64,000 nucleotides of DNA, taken from contig NC_092564.1 of assembly GCF_037975245.1 (NCBI RefSeq), forward strand, positions 10,580,484 to 10,644,483. The letters run 5' to 3'. Within the stretch, counting starts at the first letter, position 1. Each line of letters begins with the position of its first letter. Source of the stretch: Apostichopus japonicus (lineage: Eukaryota > Echinodermata > Holothuroidea > Aspidochirotida > Stichopodidae). Shown piece by piece: positions 24,501 to 35,672 of this stretch. The notes under the pieces are model-generated. The model worked only from the letters and a program-made list of their open reading frames with translations, was not told where the DNA came from and did no database searches. A program made the translations under genes and the position numbers.

Positions 24501-27500
24501 TACAGTGCGCCAAGCCATCGCGCCACTGTATGGACTGAGATATTAGGTGGATTAACTAATACTTACAGCTCCCCGTGTAGGCACTTGCTGTAAAAGATCG
24601 GCAAAAGACGTCATCACCCGGGGTTCGAACCACGGATGCAAAAGAGAGTCTCGATCTTCAGCTCGTACAGTGCGCCAAGCCATCGCGCCACTGTATGGAC
24701 TGAGATATTAGGTGGATTAACTAATACTTACAGCTCCCCGTGTAGGCACTTGCTGTAAAAGATCGGCAAAAGACGTCATCACCCGGGGTTCGAACCACGG
24801 ATGCAAAAGAGAGTCTCGATCTTCAGCTCGTACAGTGCGCCAAGCCATCGCGCCACTGTATGGACTGAGATATTAGGTGGATTAACTAATACTTACAGCT
24901 CCCCGTGTAGGCACTTGCTGTAAAAGATCGGCAAAAGACGTCATCACCCGGGGTTCGAACCACGGATGCAAAAGAGAGTCTCGATCTTCAGCTCGTACAG
25001 TGCGCCAAGCCATCGCGCCACTGTATGGACTGAGATATTAGGTGGATTAACTAATACTTACAGCTCCCCGTGTAGGCACTTGCTGTAAAAGATCGGCAAA
25101 AGACGTCATCACCCGGGGTTCGAACCACGGATGCAAAAGAGAGTCTCGATCTTCAGCTCGTACAGTGCGCCAAGCCATCGCGCCACTGTATGGACTGAGA
25201 TATTAGGTGGATTAACTAATACTTACAGCTCCCCGTGTAGGCACTTGCTGTAAAAGATCGGCAAAAGACGTCATCACCCGGGGCTCGAACCACGGATGCA
25301 AAAGAGAGTCTCGATCTTCAGCTCGTACAGTGCGCCAAGCCATCGCGCCACTGTATGGACTGAGATATTAGGTGGATTAACTAATACTTACAGCTCCCCG
25401 TGTAGGCACTTGCTGTAAAAGATCGGCAAAAGACGTCATCACCCGGGGCTCGAACCACGGATGCAAAAGAGAGTCTCGATCTTCAGCTCGTACAGTGCGC
25501 CAAGCCATCGCGCCACTGTATGGACTGAGATATTAGGTGGATTAACTAATACTTACAGCTCCCCGTGTAGGCACTTGCTGTAAAAGATCGGCAAAAGACG
25601 TCATCACCCGGGGTTCGAACCACGGATGCAAAAGAGAGTCTCGATCTTCAGCACGTACAGTGCGCCAAGCCATCGCGCCACTGTATGGACTGAGATATTA
25701 GGTGGATTAACTAATACTTACAGCTCCCCGTGTAGGCACTTGCTGTAAAAGATCGGCAAAAGACGTCATCACCCGGGGTTCGAACCACGGATGCAAAAGA
25801 GAGTCTCGATCTTCAGCTCGTACAGTGCGCCAAGCCATCGCGCCACTGTATGGACTGAGATATTAGGTGGATTAACTAATACTTACAGCTCCCCGTGTAG
25901 GCACTTGCTGTAAAAGATCGGCAAAAGACGTCATCACCCGGGGTTCGAACCACGGATGCAAAAGAGAGTCTCGATCATCAGCTCGTACAGTGCGCGGAGC
26001 CATCGCGCCACTGTATGGACTGAGATATTAGGTGGATTAACTAATACTTACAGCTCCCCGTGTAGGCACTTGCTGTAAAAGATCGGCAAAAGACGTCATC
26101 ACCCGGGGTTCGAACCACGGATGCAAAAGAGAGTCTCGATCTTCAGCTCGTACAGTGCGCGGAGCCATCGCGCCACTGTATGGACTGAGATATTAGGTGG
26201 ATTAACTAATACTTACAGCTCCCCGTGTAGGCACTTGCTGTAAAAGATCGGCAAAAGACGTCATCACCCGGGGTTCGAACCACGGATGCAAAAGAGAGTC
26301 TCGATCTTCAGCTCGTACAGTGCGCCAAGCCATCGCGCCACTGTATGGACTGAGATATTAGGTGGATTAACTAATACTTACAGCTCCCCGTGTAGGCACT
26401 TGCTGTAAAAGATCGGCAAAAGACGTCATCACCCGGGGTTCGAACCACGGATGCAAAAGAGAGTCTCGATCTTCAGCTCGTACAGTGCGCCAAGCCATCG
26501 CGCCACTGTATGGACTGAGATATTAGGTGGATTAACTAATACTTACAGCTCCCCGTGTAGGCACTTGCTGTAAAAGATCGGCAAAAGACGTCATCACCCG
26601 GGGTTCGAACCACGGATGCAAAAGAGAGTCTCGATCTTCAGCTCGTACAGTGCGCCAAGCCATCGCGCCACTGTATGGACTGAGATATTAGGTGGATTAA
26701 CTAATACTTACAGCTCCCCGTGTAGGCACTTGCTGTAAAAGATCGGCAAAAGACGTCATCACCCGGGGTTCGAACCACGGATGCAAAAGAGAGTCTCGAT
26801 CTTCAGCTCGTACAGTGCGCCAAGCCATCGCGCCACTGTATGGACTGAGATATTAGGTGGATTAACTAATACTTACAGCTCCCCGTGTAGGCACTTGCTG
26901 TAAAAGATCGGCAAAAGACGTCATCACCCGGGGTTCGAACCACGGATGCAAAAGAGAGTCTCGATCTTCAGCTCGTACAGTGCGCCAAGCCATCGCGCCA
27001 CTGTATGGACTGAGATATTAGGTGGATTAACTAATACTTACAGCTCCCCGTGTAGGCACTTGCTGTAAAAGATCGGCAAAAGACGTCATCACCCGGGGTT
27101 CGAACCACGGATGCAAAAGAGAGTCTCGATCTTCAGCTCGTACAGTGCGCCAAGCCATCGCGCCACTGTATGGACTGAGATATTAGGTGGATTAACTAAT
27201 ACTTACAGCTCCCCGTGTAGGCACTTGCTGTAAAAGATCGGCAAAAGACGTCATCACCCGGGGTTCGAACCACGGATGCAAAAGAGAGTCTCGATCTTCA
27301 GCACGTACAGTGCGCCAAGCCATCGCGCCACTGTATGGACTGAGATATTAGGTGGATTAACTAATACTTACAGCTCCCCGTGTAGGCACTTGCTGTAAAA
27401 GATCGGCAAAAGACGTCATCACCCGGGGTTCGAACCACGGATGCAAAAGAGAGTCTCGATCTTCAGCTCGTACAGTGCGCCAAGCCATCGCGCCACTGTA

Positions 27501-30500
27501 TGGACTGAGATATTAGGTGGATTAACTAATACTTACAGCTCCCCGTGTAGGCACTTGCTGTAAAAGATCGGCAAAAGACGTCATCACCCGGGGTTCGAAC
27601 CACGGATGCAAAAGAGAGTCTCGATCTTCAGCTCGTACAGTGCGCCAAGCCATCGCGCCACTGTATGGACTGAGATATTAGGTGGATTAACTAATACTTA
27701 CAGCTTCCCGTGTAGGCACTTGCTGTAAAAGATCGGCAAAAGACGTCATCACCCGGGGTTCGAACCACGGATGCAAAAGAGAGTCTCGATCTTCAGCTCG
27801 TACAGTGCGCCAAGCCATCGCGCCACTGTATGGACTGAGATATTAGGTGGATTAACTAATACTTACAGCTCCCCGTGTAGGCACTTGCTGTAAAAGATCG
27901 GCAAAAGACGTCATCACCCGGGGTTCGAACCACGGATGCAAAAGAGAGTCTCGATCTTCAGCTCGTACAGTGCGCCAAGCCATCGCGCCACTGTATGGAC
28001 TGAGATATTAGGTGGATTAACTAATACTTACAGCTCCCCGTGTAGGCACTTGCTGTTAAAGATCGGCAAAAGACGTCATCACCCGGGGTTCGAACCACGG
28101 ATGCAAAAGAGAGTCTCGATCTTCAGCTCGTACAGTGCGCCAAGCCATCGCGCCACTGTATGGACTGAGATATTAGGTGGATTAACTAATACTTACAGCT
28201 CCCCGTGTAGGCACTTGCTGTAAAAGATCGGCAAAAGACGTCATCACCCGGGGTTCGAACCACGGATGCAAAAGAGAGTCTCGATCTTCAGCTCGTACAG
28301 TGCGCCAAGCCATCGCGCCACTGTATGGACTGAGATATTAGGTGGATTAACTAATACTTACAGCTCCCCGTGTAGGCACTTGCTGTAAAAGATCGGCAAA
28401 AGACGTCATCACCCGGGGTTCGAACCACGGATGCAAAAGAGAGTCTCGATCTTCAGCTCGTACAGTGCGCCAAGCCATCGCGCCACTGTATGGACTGAGA
28501 TATTAGGTGGATTAACTAATACTTACAGCTCCCCGTGTAGGCACTTGCTGTAAAAGATCGGCAAAAGACGTCATCACCCGGGGTTCGAACCACGGATGCA
28601 AAAGAGAGTCTCGATCTTCAGCTCGTACAGTGCGCCAAGCCATCGCGCCACTGTATGGACTGAGATATTAGGTGGATTAACTAATACTTACAGCTCCCCG
28701 TGTAGGCACTTGCTGTAAAAGATCGGCAAAAGACGTCATCACCCGGGGTTCGAACCACGGATGCAAAAGAGAGTCTCGATCTTCAGCTCGTACAGTGCGC
28801 CAAGCCATCGCGCCACTGTATGGACTGAGATATTAGGTGGATTAACTAATACTTACAGCTCCCCGTGTAGGCACTTGCTGTAAAAGATCGGCAAAAGACG
28901 TCATCACCCGGGGTTCGAACCACGGATGCAAAAGAGAGTCTCGATCTTCAGCTCGTACAGTGCGCCAAGCCATCGCGCCACTGTATGGACTGAGATATTA
29001 GGTGGATTAACTAATACTTACAGCTCCCCGTGTAGGCACTTGCTGTAAAAGATCGGCAAAAGACGTCATCACCCGGGGCTCGAACCACGGATGCAAAAGA
29101 GAGTCTCGATCTTCAGCTCGTACAGTGCGCCAAGCCATCGCGCCACTGTATGGACTGAGATATTAGGTGGATTAACTAATACTTACAGCTCCCCGTGTAG
29201 GCACTTGCTGTAAAAGATCGGCAAAAGACGTCATCACCCGGGGCTCGAACCACGGATGCAAAAGAGAGTCTCGATCTTCAGCTCGTACAGTGCGCCAAGC
29301 CATCGCGCCACTGTATGGACTGAGATATTAGGTGGATTAACTAATACTTACAGCTCCCCGTGTAGGCACTTGCTGTAAAAGATCGGCAAAAGACGTCATC
29401 ACCCGGGGTTCGAACCACGGATGCAAAAGAGAGTCTCGATCTTCAGCACGTACAGTGCGCCAAGCCATCGCGCCACTGTATGGACTGAGATATTAGGTGG
29501 ATTAACTAATACTTACAGCTCCCCGTGTAGGCACTTGCTGTAAAAGATCGGCAAAAGACGTCATCACCCGGGGTTCGAACCACGGATGCAAAAGAGAGTC
29601 TCGATCTTCAGCTCGTACAGTGCGCCAAGCCATCGCGCCACTGTATGGACTGAGATATTAGGTGGATTAACTAATACTTACAGCTCCCCGTGTAGGCACT
29701 TGCTGTAAAAGATCGGCAAAAGACGTCATCACCCGGGGTTCGAACCACGGATGCAAAAGAGAGTCTCGATCTTCAGCTCGTACAGTGCGCCAAGCCATCG
29801 CGCCACTGTATGGACTGAGATATTAGGTGGATTAACTAATACTTACAGCTCCCCGTGTAGGCACTTGCTGTAAAAGATCGGCAAAAGACGTCATCACCCG
29901 GGGTTCGAACCACGGATGCAAAAGAGAGTCTCGATCTTCAGCTCGTACAGTGCGCCAAGCCATCGCGCCACTGTATGGACTGAGATATTAGGTGGATTAA
30001 CTAATACTTACAGCTCCCCGTGTAGGCACTTGCTGTAAAAGATCGGCAAAAGACGTCATCACCCGGGGTTCGAACCACGGATGCAAAAGAGAGTCTCGAT
30101 CTTCAGCTCGTACAGTGCGCCAAGCCATCGCGCCACTGTATGGACTGAGATATTAGGTGGATTAACTAATACTTACAGCTCCCCGTGTAGGCACTTGCTG
30201 TAAAAGATCGGCAAAAGACGTCATCACCCGGGGTTCGAACCACGGATGCAAAAGAGAGTCTCGATCTTCAGCTCGTACAGTGCGCCAAGCCATCGCGCCA
30301 CTGTATGGACTGAGATATTAGGTGGATTAACTAATACTTACAGCTCCCCGTGTAGGCACTTGCTGTAAAAGATCGGCAAAAGACGTCATCACCCGGGGTT
30401 CGAACCACGGATGCAAAAGAGAGTCTCGATCTTCAGCTCGTACAGTGCGCCAAACCATCGCGCCACTGTATGGACTGAGATATTAGGTGGATTAACTAAT

Positions 30501-33500
30501 ACTTACAGCTCCCCGTGTAGGCACTTGCTGTAAAAGATCGGCAAAAGACGTCATCACCCGGGGTTCGAACCACGGATGCAAAAGAGAGTCTCGATCTTCA
30601 GCTCGTACAGTGCGCCAAGCCATCGCGCCACTGTATGGACTGAGATATTAGGTGGATTAACTAATACTTACAGCTCCCCGTGTAGGCACTTGCTGTAAAA
30701 GATCGGCAAAAGACGTCATCACCCGGGGTTCGAACCACGGATGCAAAAGAGAGTCTCGATCTTCAGCTCGTACAGTGCGCCAAGCCATCGCGCCACTGTA
30801 TGGACTGAGATATTAGGTGGATTAACTAATACTTACAGCTCCCCGTGTAGGCACTTGCTATAAAAGATCGGCAAAAGACGTCATCACCCGGGGTTCGAAC
30901 CACGGATGCAAAAGAGAGTCTCGATCTTCAGCTCGTACAGTGCGCCAAGCCATCGCGCCACTGTATGGACTGAGATATTAGGTGGATTAACTAATACTTA
31001 CAGCTCCCCGTGTAGGCACTTGCTGTAAAAGATCGGCAAAAGACGTCATCACCCGGGGTTCGAACCACGAATGCAAAAGAGAGTCTCGATCTTCAGCTCG
31101 TACAGTGCGCCAAGCCATCGCGCCACTGTATGGACTGAGATATTAGGTGGATTAACTAATACTTACAGCTCCCCGTGTAGGCACTTGCTGTAAAAGATCG
31201 GCAAAAGACGTCATCACCCGGGGTTCGAACCACGGATGCAAAAGAGAGTCTCGATCTTCAGCTCGTACAGTGCGCCAAGCCATCGCGCCACTGTATGGAC
31301 TGAGATATTAGGTGGATTAACTAATACTTACAGCTCCCCGTGTAGGCACTTGCTGTAAAAGATCGGCAAAAGACGTCATCACCCGGGGTTCGAACCACGG
31401 ATGCAAAAGAGAGTCTCGATCTTCAGCTCGTACAGTGCGCCAAGCCATCGCGCCACTGTATGGACTGAGATATTAGGTGGATTAACTAATACTTACAGCT
31501 CCCCGTGTAGGCACTTGCTGTAAAAGATCGGCAAAAGACGTCATCACCCGGGGTTCGAACCACGGATGCAAAAGAGAGTCTCGATCTTCAGCTCGTACAG
31601 TGCGCCAAGCCATCGCGCCACTGTATGGACTGAGATATTAGGTGGATTAACTAATACTTACAGCTCCCCGTGTAGGCACTTGCTGTAAAAGATCGGCAAA
31701 AGACGTCATCACCCGGGGCTCGAACCACGGATGCAAAAGAGAGTCTCGATCTTCAGCTCGTACAGTGCGCCAAGCCATCGCGCCACTGTATGGACTGAGA
31801 TATTAGGTGGATTAACTAATACTTACAGCTCCCCGTGTAGGCACTTGCTGTAAAAGATCGGCAAAAGACGTCATCACCCGGGGTTCGAACCACGGATGCA
31901 AAAGAGAGTCTCGATCTTCAGCTCGTACAGTGCGCCAAGCCATCGCGCCACTGTATGGACTGAGATATTAGGTGGATTAACTAATACTTACAGCTCCCCG
32001 TGTAGGCACTTGCTGTAAAAGATCGGCAAAAGACGTCATCACCCGGGGCTCGAACCACGGATGCAAAAGAGAGTCTCGATCTTCAGCTCGTACAGTGCGC
32101 CAAGCCATCGCGCCACTGTATGGACTGAGATATTAGGTGGATTAACTAATACTTACAGCTCCCCGTGTAGGCACTTGCTGTAAAAGATCGGCAAAAGACG
32201 TCATCACCCGGGGCTCGAACCACGGATGCAAAAGAGAGTCTCGATCTTCAGCTCGTACAGTGCGCCAAGCCATCGCGCCACTGTATGGACTGAGATATTA
32301 GGTGGATTAACTAATACTTACAGCTCCCCGTGTAGGCACTTGCTGTAAAAGATCGGCAAAAGACGTCATCACCCGGGGCTCGAACCACGGATGCAAAAGA
32401 GAGTCTCGATCTTCAGCTCGTACAGTGCGCCAAGCCATCGCGCCACTGTATGGACTGAGATATTAGGTGGATTAACTAATACTTACAGCTCCCCGTGTAG
32501 GCACTTGCTGTAAAAGATCGGCAAAAGACGTCATCACCCGGGGCTCGAACCACGGATGCAAAAGAGAGTCTCGATCTTCAGCTCGTACAGTGCGCCAAGC
32601 CATCGCGCCACTGTATGGACTGAGATATTAGGTGGATTAACTAATACTTACAGCTCCCCGTGTAGGCACTTGCTGTAAAAGATCGGCAAAAGACGTCATC
32701 ACCCGGGGTTCGAACCACGGATGCAAAAGAGAGTCTCGATCTTCAGCTCGTACAGTGCGCCAAGCCATCGCGCCACTGTATGGACTGAGATATTAGGTGG
32801 ATTAACTAATACTTACAGCTCCCCGTGTAGGCACTTGCTGTAAAAGATCGGCAAAAGACGTCATCACCCGGGGTTCGAACCACGGATGCAAAAGAGAGTC
32901 TCGATCTTCAGCTCGTACAGTGCGCCAAGCCATCGCGCCACTGTATGGACTGAGATATTAGGTGGATTAACTAATACTTACAGCTTCCCGTGTAGGCACT
33001 TGCTGTAAAAGATCGGCAAAAGACGTCATCACCCGGGGTTCGAACCACGGATGCAAAAGAGAGTCTCGATCTTCAGCTCGTACAGTGCGCCAAGCCATCG
33101 CGCCACTGTATGGACTGAGATATTAGGTGGATTAACTAATACTTACAGCTCCCCGTGTAGGCACTTGCTGTAAAAGATCGGCAAAAGACGTCATCACCCG
33201 GGGTTCGAACCACGGATGCAAAAGAGAGTCTCGATCTTCAGCACGTACAGTGCGCCAAGCCATCGCGCCACTGTATGGACTGAGATATTAGGTGGATTAA
33301 CTAATACTTACAGCTCCCCGTGTAGGCACTTGCTGTAAAAGATCGGCAAAAGACGTCATCACCCGGGGTTCGAACCACGGATGCAAAAGAGAGTCTCGAT
33401 CTTCAGCTCGTACAGTGCGCCAAGCCATCGCGCCACTGTATGGACTGAGATATTAGGTGGATTAACTAATACTTACAGCTCCCCGTGTAGGCACTTGCTG

Positions 33501-33950
33501 TAAAAGATCGGCAAAAGACGTCATCACCCGGGGTTCGAACCACGGATGCAAAAGAGAGTCTCGATCTTCAGCTCTTACAGTGCGCCAAGCCATCGCGCCA
33601 CTGTATGGACTGAGATATTAGGTGGATTAACTAATACTTACAGCTCCCCGTGTAGGCACTTGCTGTAAAAGATCGGCAAAAGACGTCATCACCCGGGGTT
33701 CGAACCACGGATGCAAAAGAGAGTCTCGATCTTCAGCTCGTACAGTGCGCCAAGCCATCGCGCCACTGTATGGACTTAGATATTCGGTGGATTAACTAAT
33801 ACTTACAGCTCCCCGTGTAGGCACTTGCTGTAAAAGATCGGCAAAAGACGTCATCACCCGGGGTTCGAACCACGGATGCAAAAGAGAGTCTCGATCATCA
33901 GCTCGTACAGTGCGCCAAGCCATCGCGCCACTGTATGGACTGAGATATTA
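21595..33950. repeat. Satellite zone 3a: homogenised core left of the retrotransposon
   Basis: Seventy-four full units and one interrupted unit, most identical or nearly identical to the consensus. Scattered private markers show unit-block copying: GCACGTACAG at 25,651, 27,301, 29,446 and 33,241 (10, 13 and 23 units apart), and CAGCTTCCCG at 27,701 and 32,981 (32 units apart). One zone-2-like unit (AAGAAAGTCTCG with CAGGTCG) recurs at 21,526 and 23,011, nine units apart. No gene is visible. Confidence 0.9.
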
Positions 33951-33951
33951 G
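33945..33951. repeat. Target-site duplication, left copy (ATATTAG)
   Basis: The last satellite bases before the element. The final G is ambiguous because the element also begins with G. It corresponds to unit positions 141-147, the left arm of the TATTAG/CTAATA inverted repeat. Confidence 0.8.
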
Positions 33952-34028
33952 TCTTTTGCAATTTGTCTTTTGTCTTTTGCAATTTGTCTTTTCAATTGCA
34001 ATTGCAATTGCAATTGCAATTGCAATTG
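33951..34028. repeat. Low-complexity 5' junction of the LINE: 21-bp direct repeat and (CAATTG)6
   Basis: 33951-33971 and 33972-33992 are identical 21-bp copies beginning GTCTTTTGCAATTT. Six CAATTG hexamers follow (33993-34028). Then CAATTTGTCTTTTCAA (34029-34044) leads into recognisable RT coding sequence. All parts look like re-copied pieces of that same CAATTTGTCTTTTCAA stretch. This suggests slippage or repeated template jumping at the end of reverse transcription, or later microsatellite growth. Confidence 0.8.
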
Positions 34029-35469
34029 CAATTTGTCTTTTCAAACTGGCACGTTTCCAGATAAATTAAAAGTTTCAAAAGTTATACCGGTGTATAAAAA
34101 GGGTGACAAAGATAATTACGAAAATTACCGGCCTATATCATTGTTGTCGTGCTTTTCTAAAATAATTGAAAGGCTTATGTTTAATCGTATTTTTAATTTT
34201 CTTAACAAGCATGATATTCTATGTAATCAGCAGTATGGTTTTAAAGCAGATCACTCTACTGAACTTGCATTGGCAGATGCTATTGACAAACTATCCAGCA
34301 GCTTAGATAACAATAAAACTTGCATTGGTGTATTTCTAGACCTTTCAAAGGCTTTCGACACTATTGATCATGTGATCTTAATGAGTAAATTGCACCACTA
34401 CGGTATTAGAGGAACAACACTGAATTGGATAGACAGTTATATTACAAATCGTTATCAATATACCTCTTACAAAAGCTCTACTTCTCGTATTGCAGAAATT
34501 CAATGCGGTGTCCCACAGTGTTCAATTTTAGGCCCATTGCTGTTCATTTTATATGTCAATGACATCTGCCAAATTTCTAAATTTGCAAACATTACATTAT
34601 TTGCTGATGATACAAGTATTTTCTTCGATTCAGATATAAATGCAAATTCATTCCATATTCAAATTTCTAATGAACTAAGTAAATTTAATAACTGGTTTTC
34701 TGCCAATAAACTATCACTTAATATTGGCAAAACTAATTATATTGCGTTTAATACTTCCAGAAATTTTAGCTGGGATAAAGATATCACCATGGGTGGTATA
34801 ATTCTAAAACAAGTTTATACTACTAAGTTTTTAGGTGTATATATTGATAATAAGCTTTCGTGGCATGAGCACATTTCTACAGTATGCAGGAAAGCAGCGA
34901 AAAGCGTTGGGATTTTATCAAAGTTGAAATTTCTCCTACCAGAGCGCATATTAAAGACTCTCTACCAAACTTTGGTCGTTCCACACATCTCATATTGTTC
35001 AATTATCTGGTCTGGCACGCCAGAAACCAATCTTTATCCTCTTATTATTCTCCAAAAGAAAGCCATGCGACACATTTCACGTGTTGCACCTCGTGAACAC
35101 ACAAATCAACTTTTCAAGAATCTCAACTTATTAAAAGTTACCGACATTTTTCGTGTAAATCTTGCCACGTTTGCATATAAGGCATGGAATGGTTTATTGC
35201 CAAACACATTTCATGATTTTTTAACTAGTAACAGTGTGATACATCACCACAACACACGGAATGCTGATAATGCACATTACTTTTCTTATAAAACATCGAT
35301 TGGGAGGCTTCGACTTAGAAATCGTGCAATAAAGACATGGAATTCCATAACAGAGAGCTTCAAAACCAAAGTATCCAGTAAAATATTCAAAAAGCATCTG
35401 ACCAAAACGTTATATCCAGTTATTAATAAGACATACATTCATTTGCACGATAACAAATTATTATCGTAA
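33970..35469 (+). CDS. LINE reverse transcriptase fragment (endonuclease missing, probably inactive)
   Basis: The product would copy element RNA into DNA at a nicked chromosomal target. The open frame has 499 codons. The first 21 residues, including alternating Asn-Cys, come from the junction microsatellite; RT homology starts near residue 22 (NLSFQTGTFPD), so the ATG at 33,970 is not the native start. Visible motifs are VIPVYKKGDK (38-47), NYRPISLL (52-59), FLDLSKAFD (122-130, catalytic Asp124), GVPQC (180-184), FADD (211-214, catalytic pair), KLSLNIGKTNYIAF (247-260) and FLGVYID (287-293). A C-terminal region follows with the HNTRNAD and KTWNSI patterns usual in Jockey/CR1-type LINEs. Cys184 replaces the nearly invariant Gly of GVPQG (TGT at 34,519). 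The N-terminal endonuclease is absent. No frameshift or internal stop is present, so the copy is fairly young. Loss of function is inferred. Confidence 0.88.
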   Translation: MSFAICLFNCNCNCNCNCNCNLSFQTGTFPDKLKVSKVIPVYKKGDKDNYENYRPISLLSCFSKIIERLMFNRIFNFLNKHDILCNQQYGFKADHSTELALADAIDKLSSSLDNNKTCIGVFLDLSKAFDTIDHVILMSKLHHYGIRGTTLNWIDSYITNRYQYTSYKSSTSRIAEIQCGVPQCSILGPLLFILYVNDICQISKFANITLFADDTSIFFDSDINANSFHIQISNELSKFNNWFSANKLSLNIGKTNYIAFNTSRNFSWDKDITMGGIILKQVYTTKFLGVYIDNKLSWHEHISTVCRKAAKSVGILSKLKFLLPERILKTLYQTLVVPHISYCSIIWSGTPETNLYPLIILQKKAMRHISRVAPREHTNQLFKNLNLLKVTDIFRVNLATFAYKAWNGLLPNTFHDFLTSNSVIHHHNTRNADNAHYFSYKTSIGRLRLRNRAIKTWNSITESFKTKVSSKIFKKHLTKTLYPVINKTYIHLHDNKLLS

Positions 35470-35665
35470 ATATTATCACCATATATAGTATTCATTGATT
35501 GTCGAATTATTCTATTTTGTATTGTTATGTAAATACTTTTCTTCTTTTCTTTATACAGGGAGTCTTCTACTTTGTTAAGCTGTTGTACGCTTTTTGGAAG
35601 ACTTCCTTCACACTGTAAATTTACACGTGAAAAACAAATAAATAAATCAAATCAAATCAAATCAA
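35470..35665 (+). other. LINE 3' UTR and tail
   Basis: AT-rich, non-coding sequence follows the TAA at 35,467-35,469. It contains the short inverted repeat GGAAGACTTCC (35,596-35,606), the palindrome GTAAATTTAC (35,615-35,624), and a tail of AAAT and TCAAA repeats (about 35,636-35,665). Such simple-repeat tails stand in for poly(A) in several LINE clades and help reverse transcription start at the target nick. Confidence 0.8.
35637..35646 (+). promoter_or_regulatory. Overlapping AATAAA motifs in the LINE 3' tail
   Basis: AATAAA occurs at 35637-35642 and again at 35641-35646. It fits the polyadenylation signal hexamer but lies within an AAAT repeat, so the match may be incidental. Confidence 0.4.
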
Positions 35666-35672
35666 ATATTAG
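35666..35672. repeat. Target-site duplication, right copy (ATATTAG)
   Basis: The first satellite bases after the tail. The leading AT overlaps the end of the TCAAAT tail, so the true duplication is 4 to 7 bp. Removing the element and one copy restores a normal 165-bp unit. Confidence 0.8.

Larger units (their letters stand above)
1..33950. repeat. 165-bp tandem satellite array, left part (205 full units plus 146 bp)
   Basis: The segment is head-to-tail copies of one 165-bp unit. Taking ACAGCTCCCC as the unit start, starts fall at 1, 166, 331 and so on. From 3,775 to 33,805 there are 182 consecutive units with no net length change. Only units 1156-1316 (161 bp), 2307-2455 (149 bp) and 3611-3774 (164 bp) differ in length. 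The consensus is about 50% GC with 11 CpG sites, so CpG is not depleted. Units differ mainly at a small set of recurring positions (93, 102, 105, 112, 113, 127-128, 142, 162). There are no spacers and no orientation changes. The period is close to the length of DNA held by one nucleosome plus linker histone, which is common for centromeric satellites; a centromeric role is inference only. Confidence 0.98.
33951..35665 (+). mobile_element. 5'-truncated non-LTR retrotransposon (LINE) inserted in satellite unit 206
   Basis: About 1.7 kb of AT-rich sequence interrupts one satellite unit exactly, and the array resumes in phase after it. ATATTAG flanks both sides (33945-33951 and 35666-35672), as expected for a target-site duplication. 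The order is a short repeat-rich 5' junction, an RT reading frame, a roughly 200-bp 3' UTR, and a short-repeat tail (TCAAA)4. There are no LTRs. The upstream endonuclease and any ORF1 are missing, the usual result of incomplete target-primed reverse transcription. RT and C-terminal sequence resemble Jockey/CR1-type LINEs; clade assignment is tentative. It lies in the orientation opposite to the tRNA-like strand of the satellite. Confidence 0.93.

Noticed and set aside
33970-34035. A Cys-rich (Asn-Cys repeat) N-terminal domain of the RT protein.
   Set aside because: The Asn-Cys repeat is just the translation of the (CAATTG)n microsatellite at the truncated 5' junction.
33876-34064. A 62-codon frame running from satellite into the LINE junction.
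   Set aside because: It is a chance fusion of the satellite frame with the CAATTG microsatellite and ends shortly afterwards in the wrong frame relative to the RT.
34884-35096. A 70-codon frame inside the RT region.
   Set aside because: It is an overlapping frame within the clearly homologous RT coding sequence and has no recognisable features.
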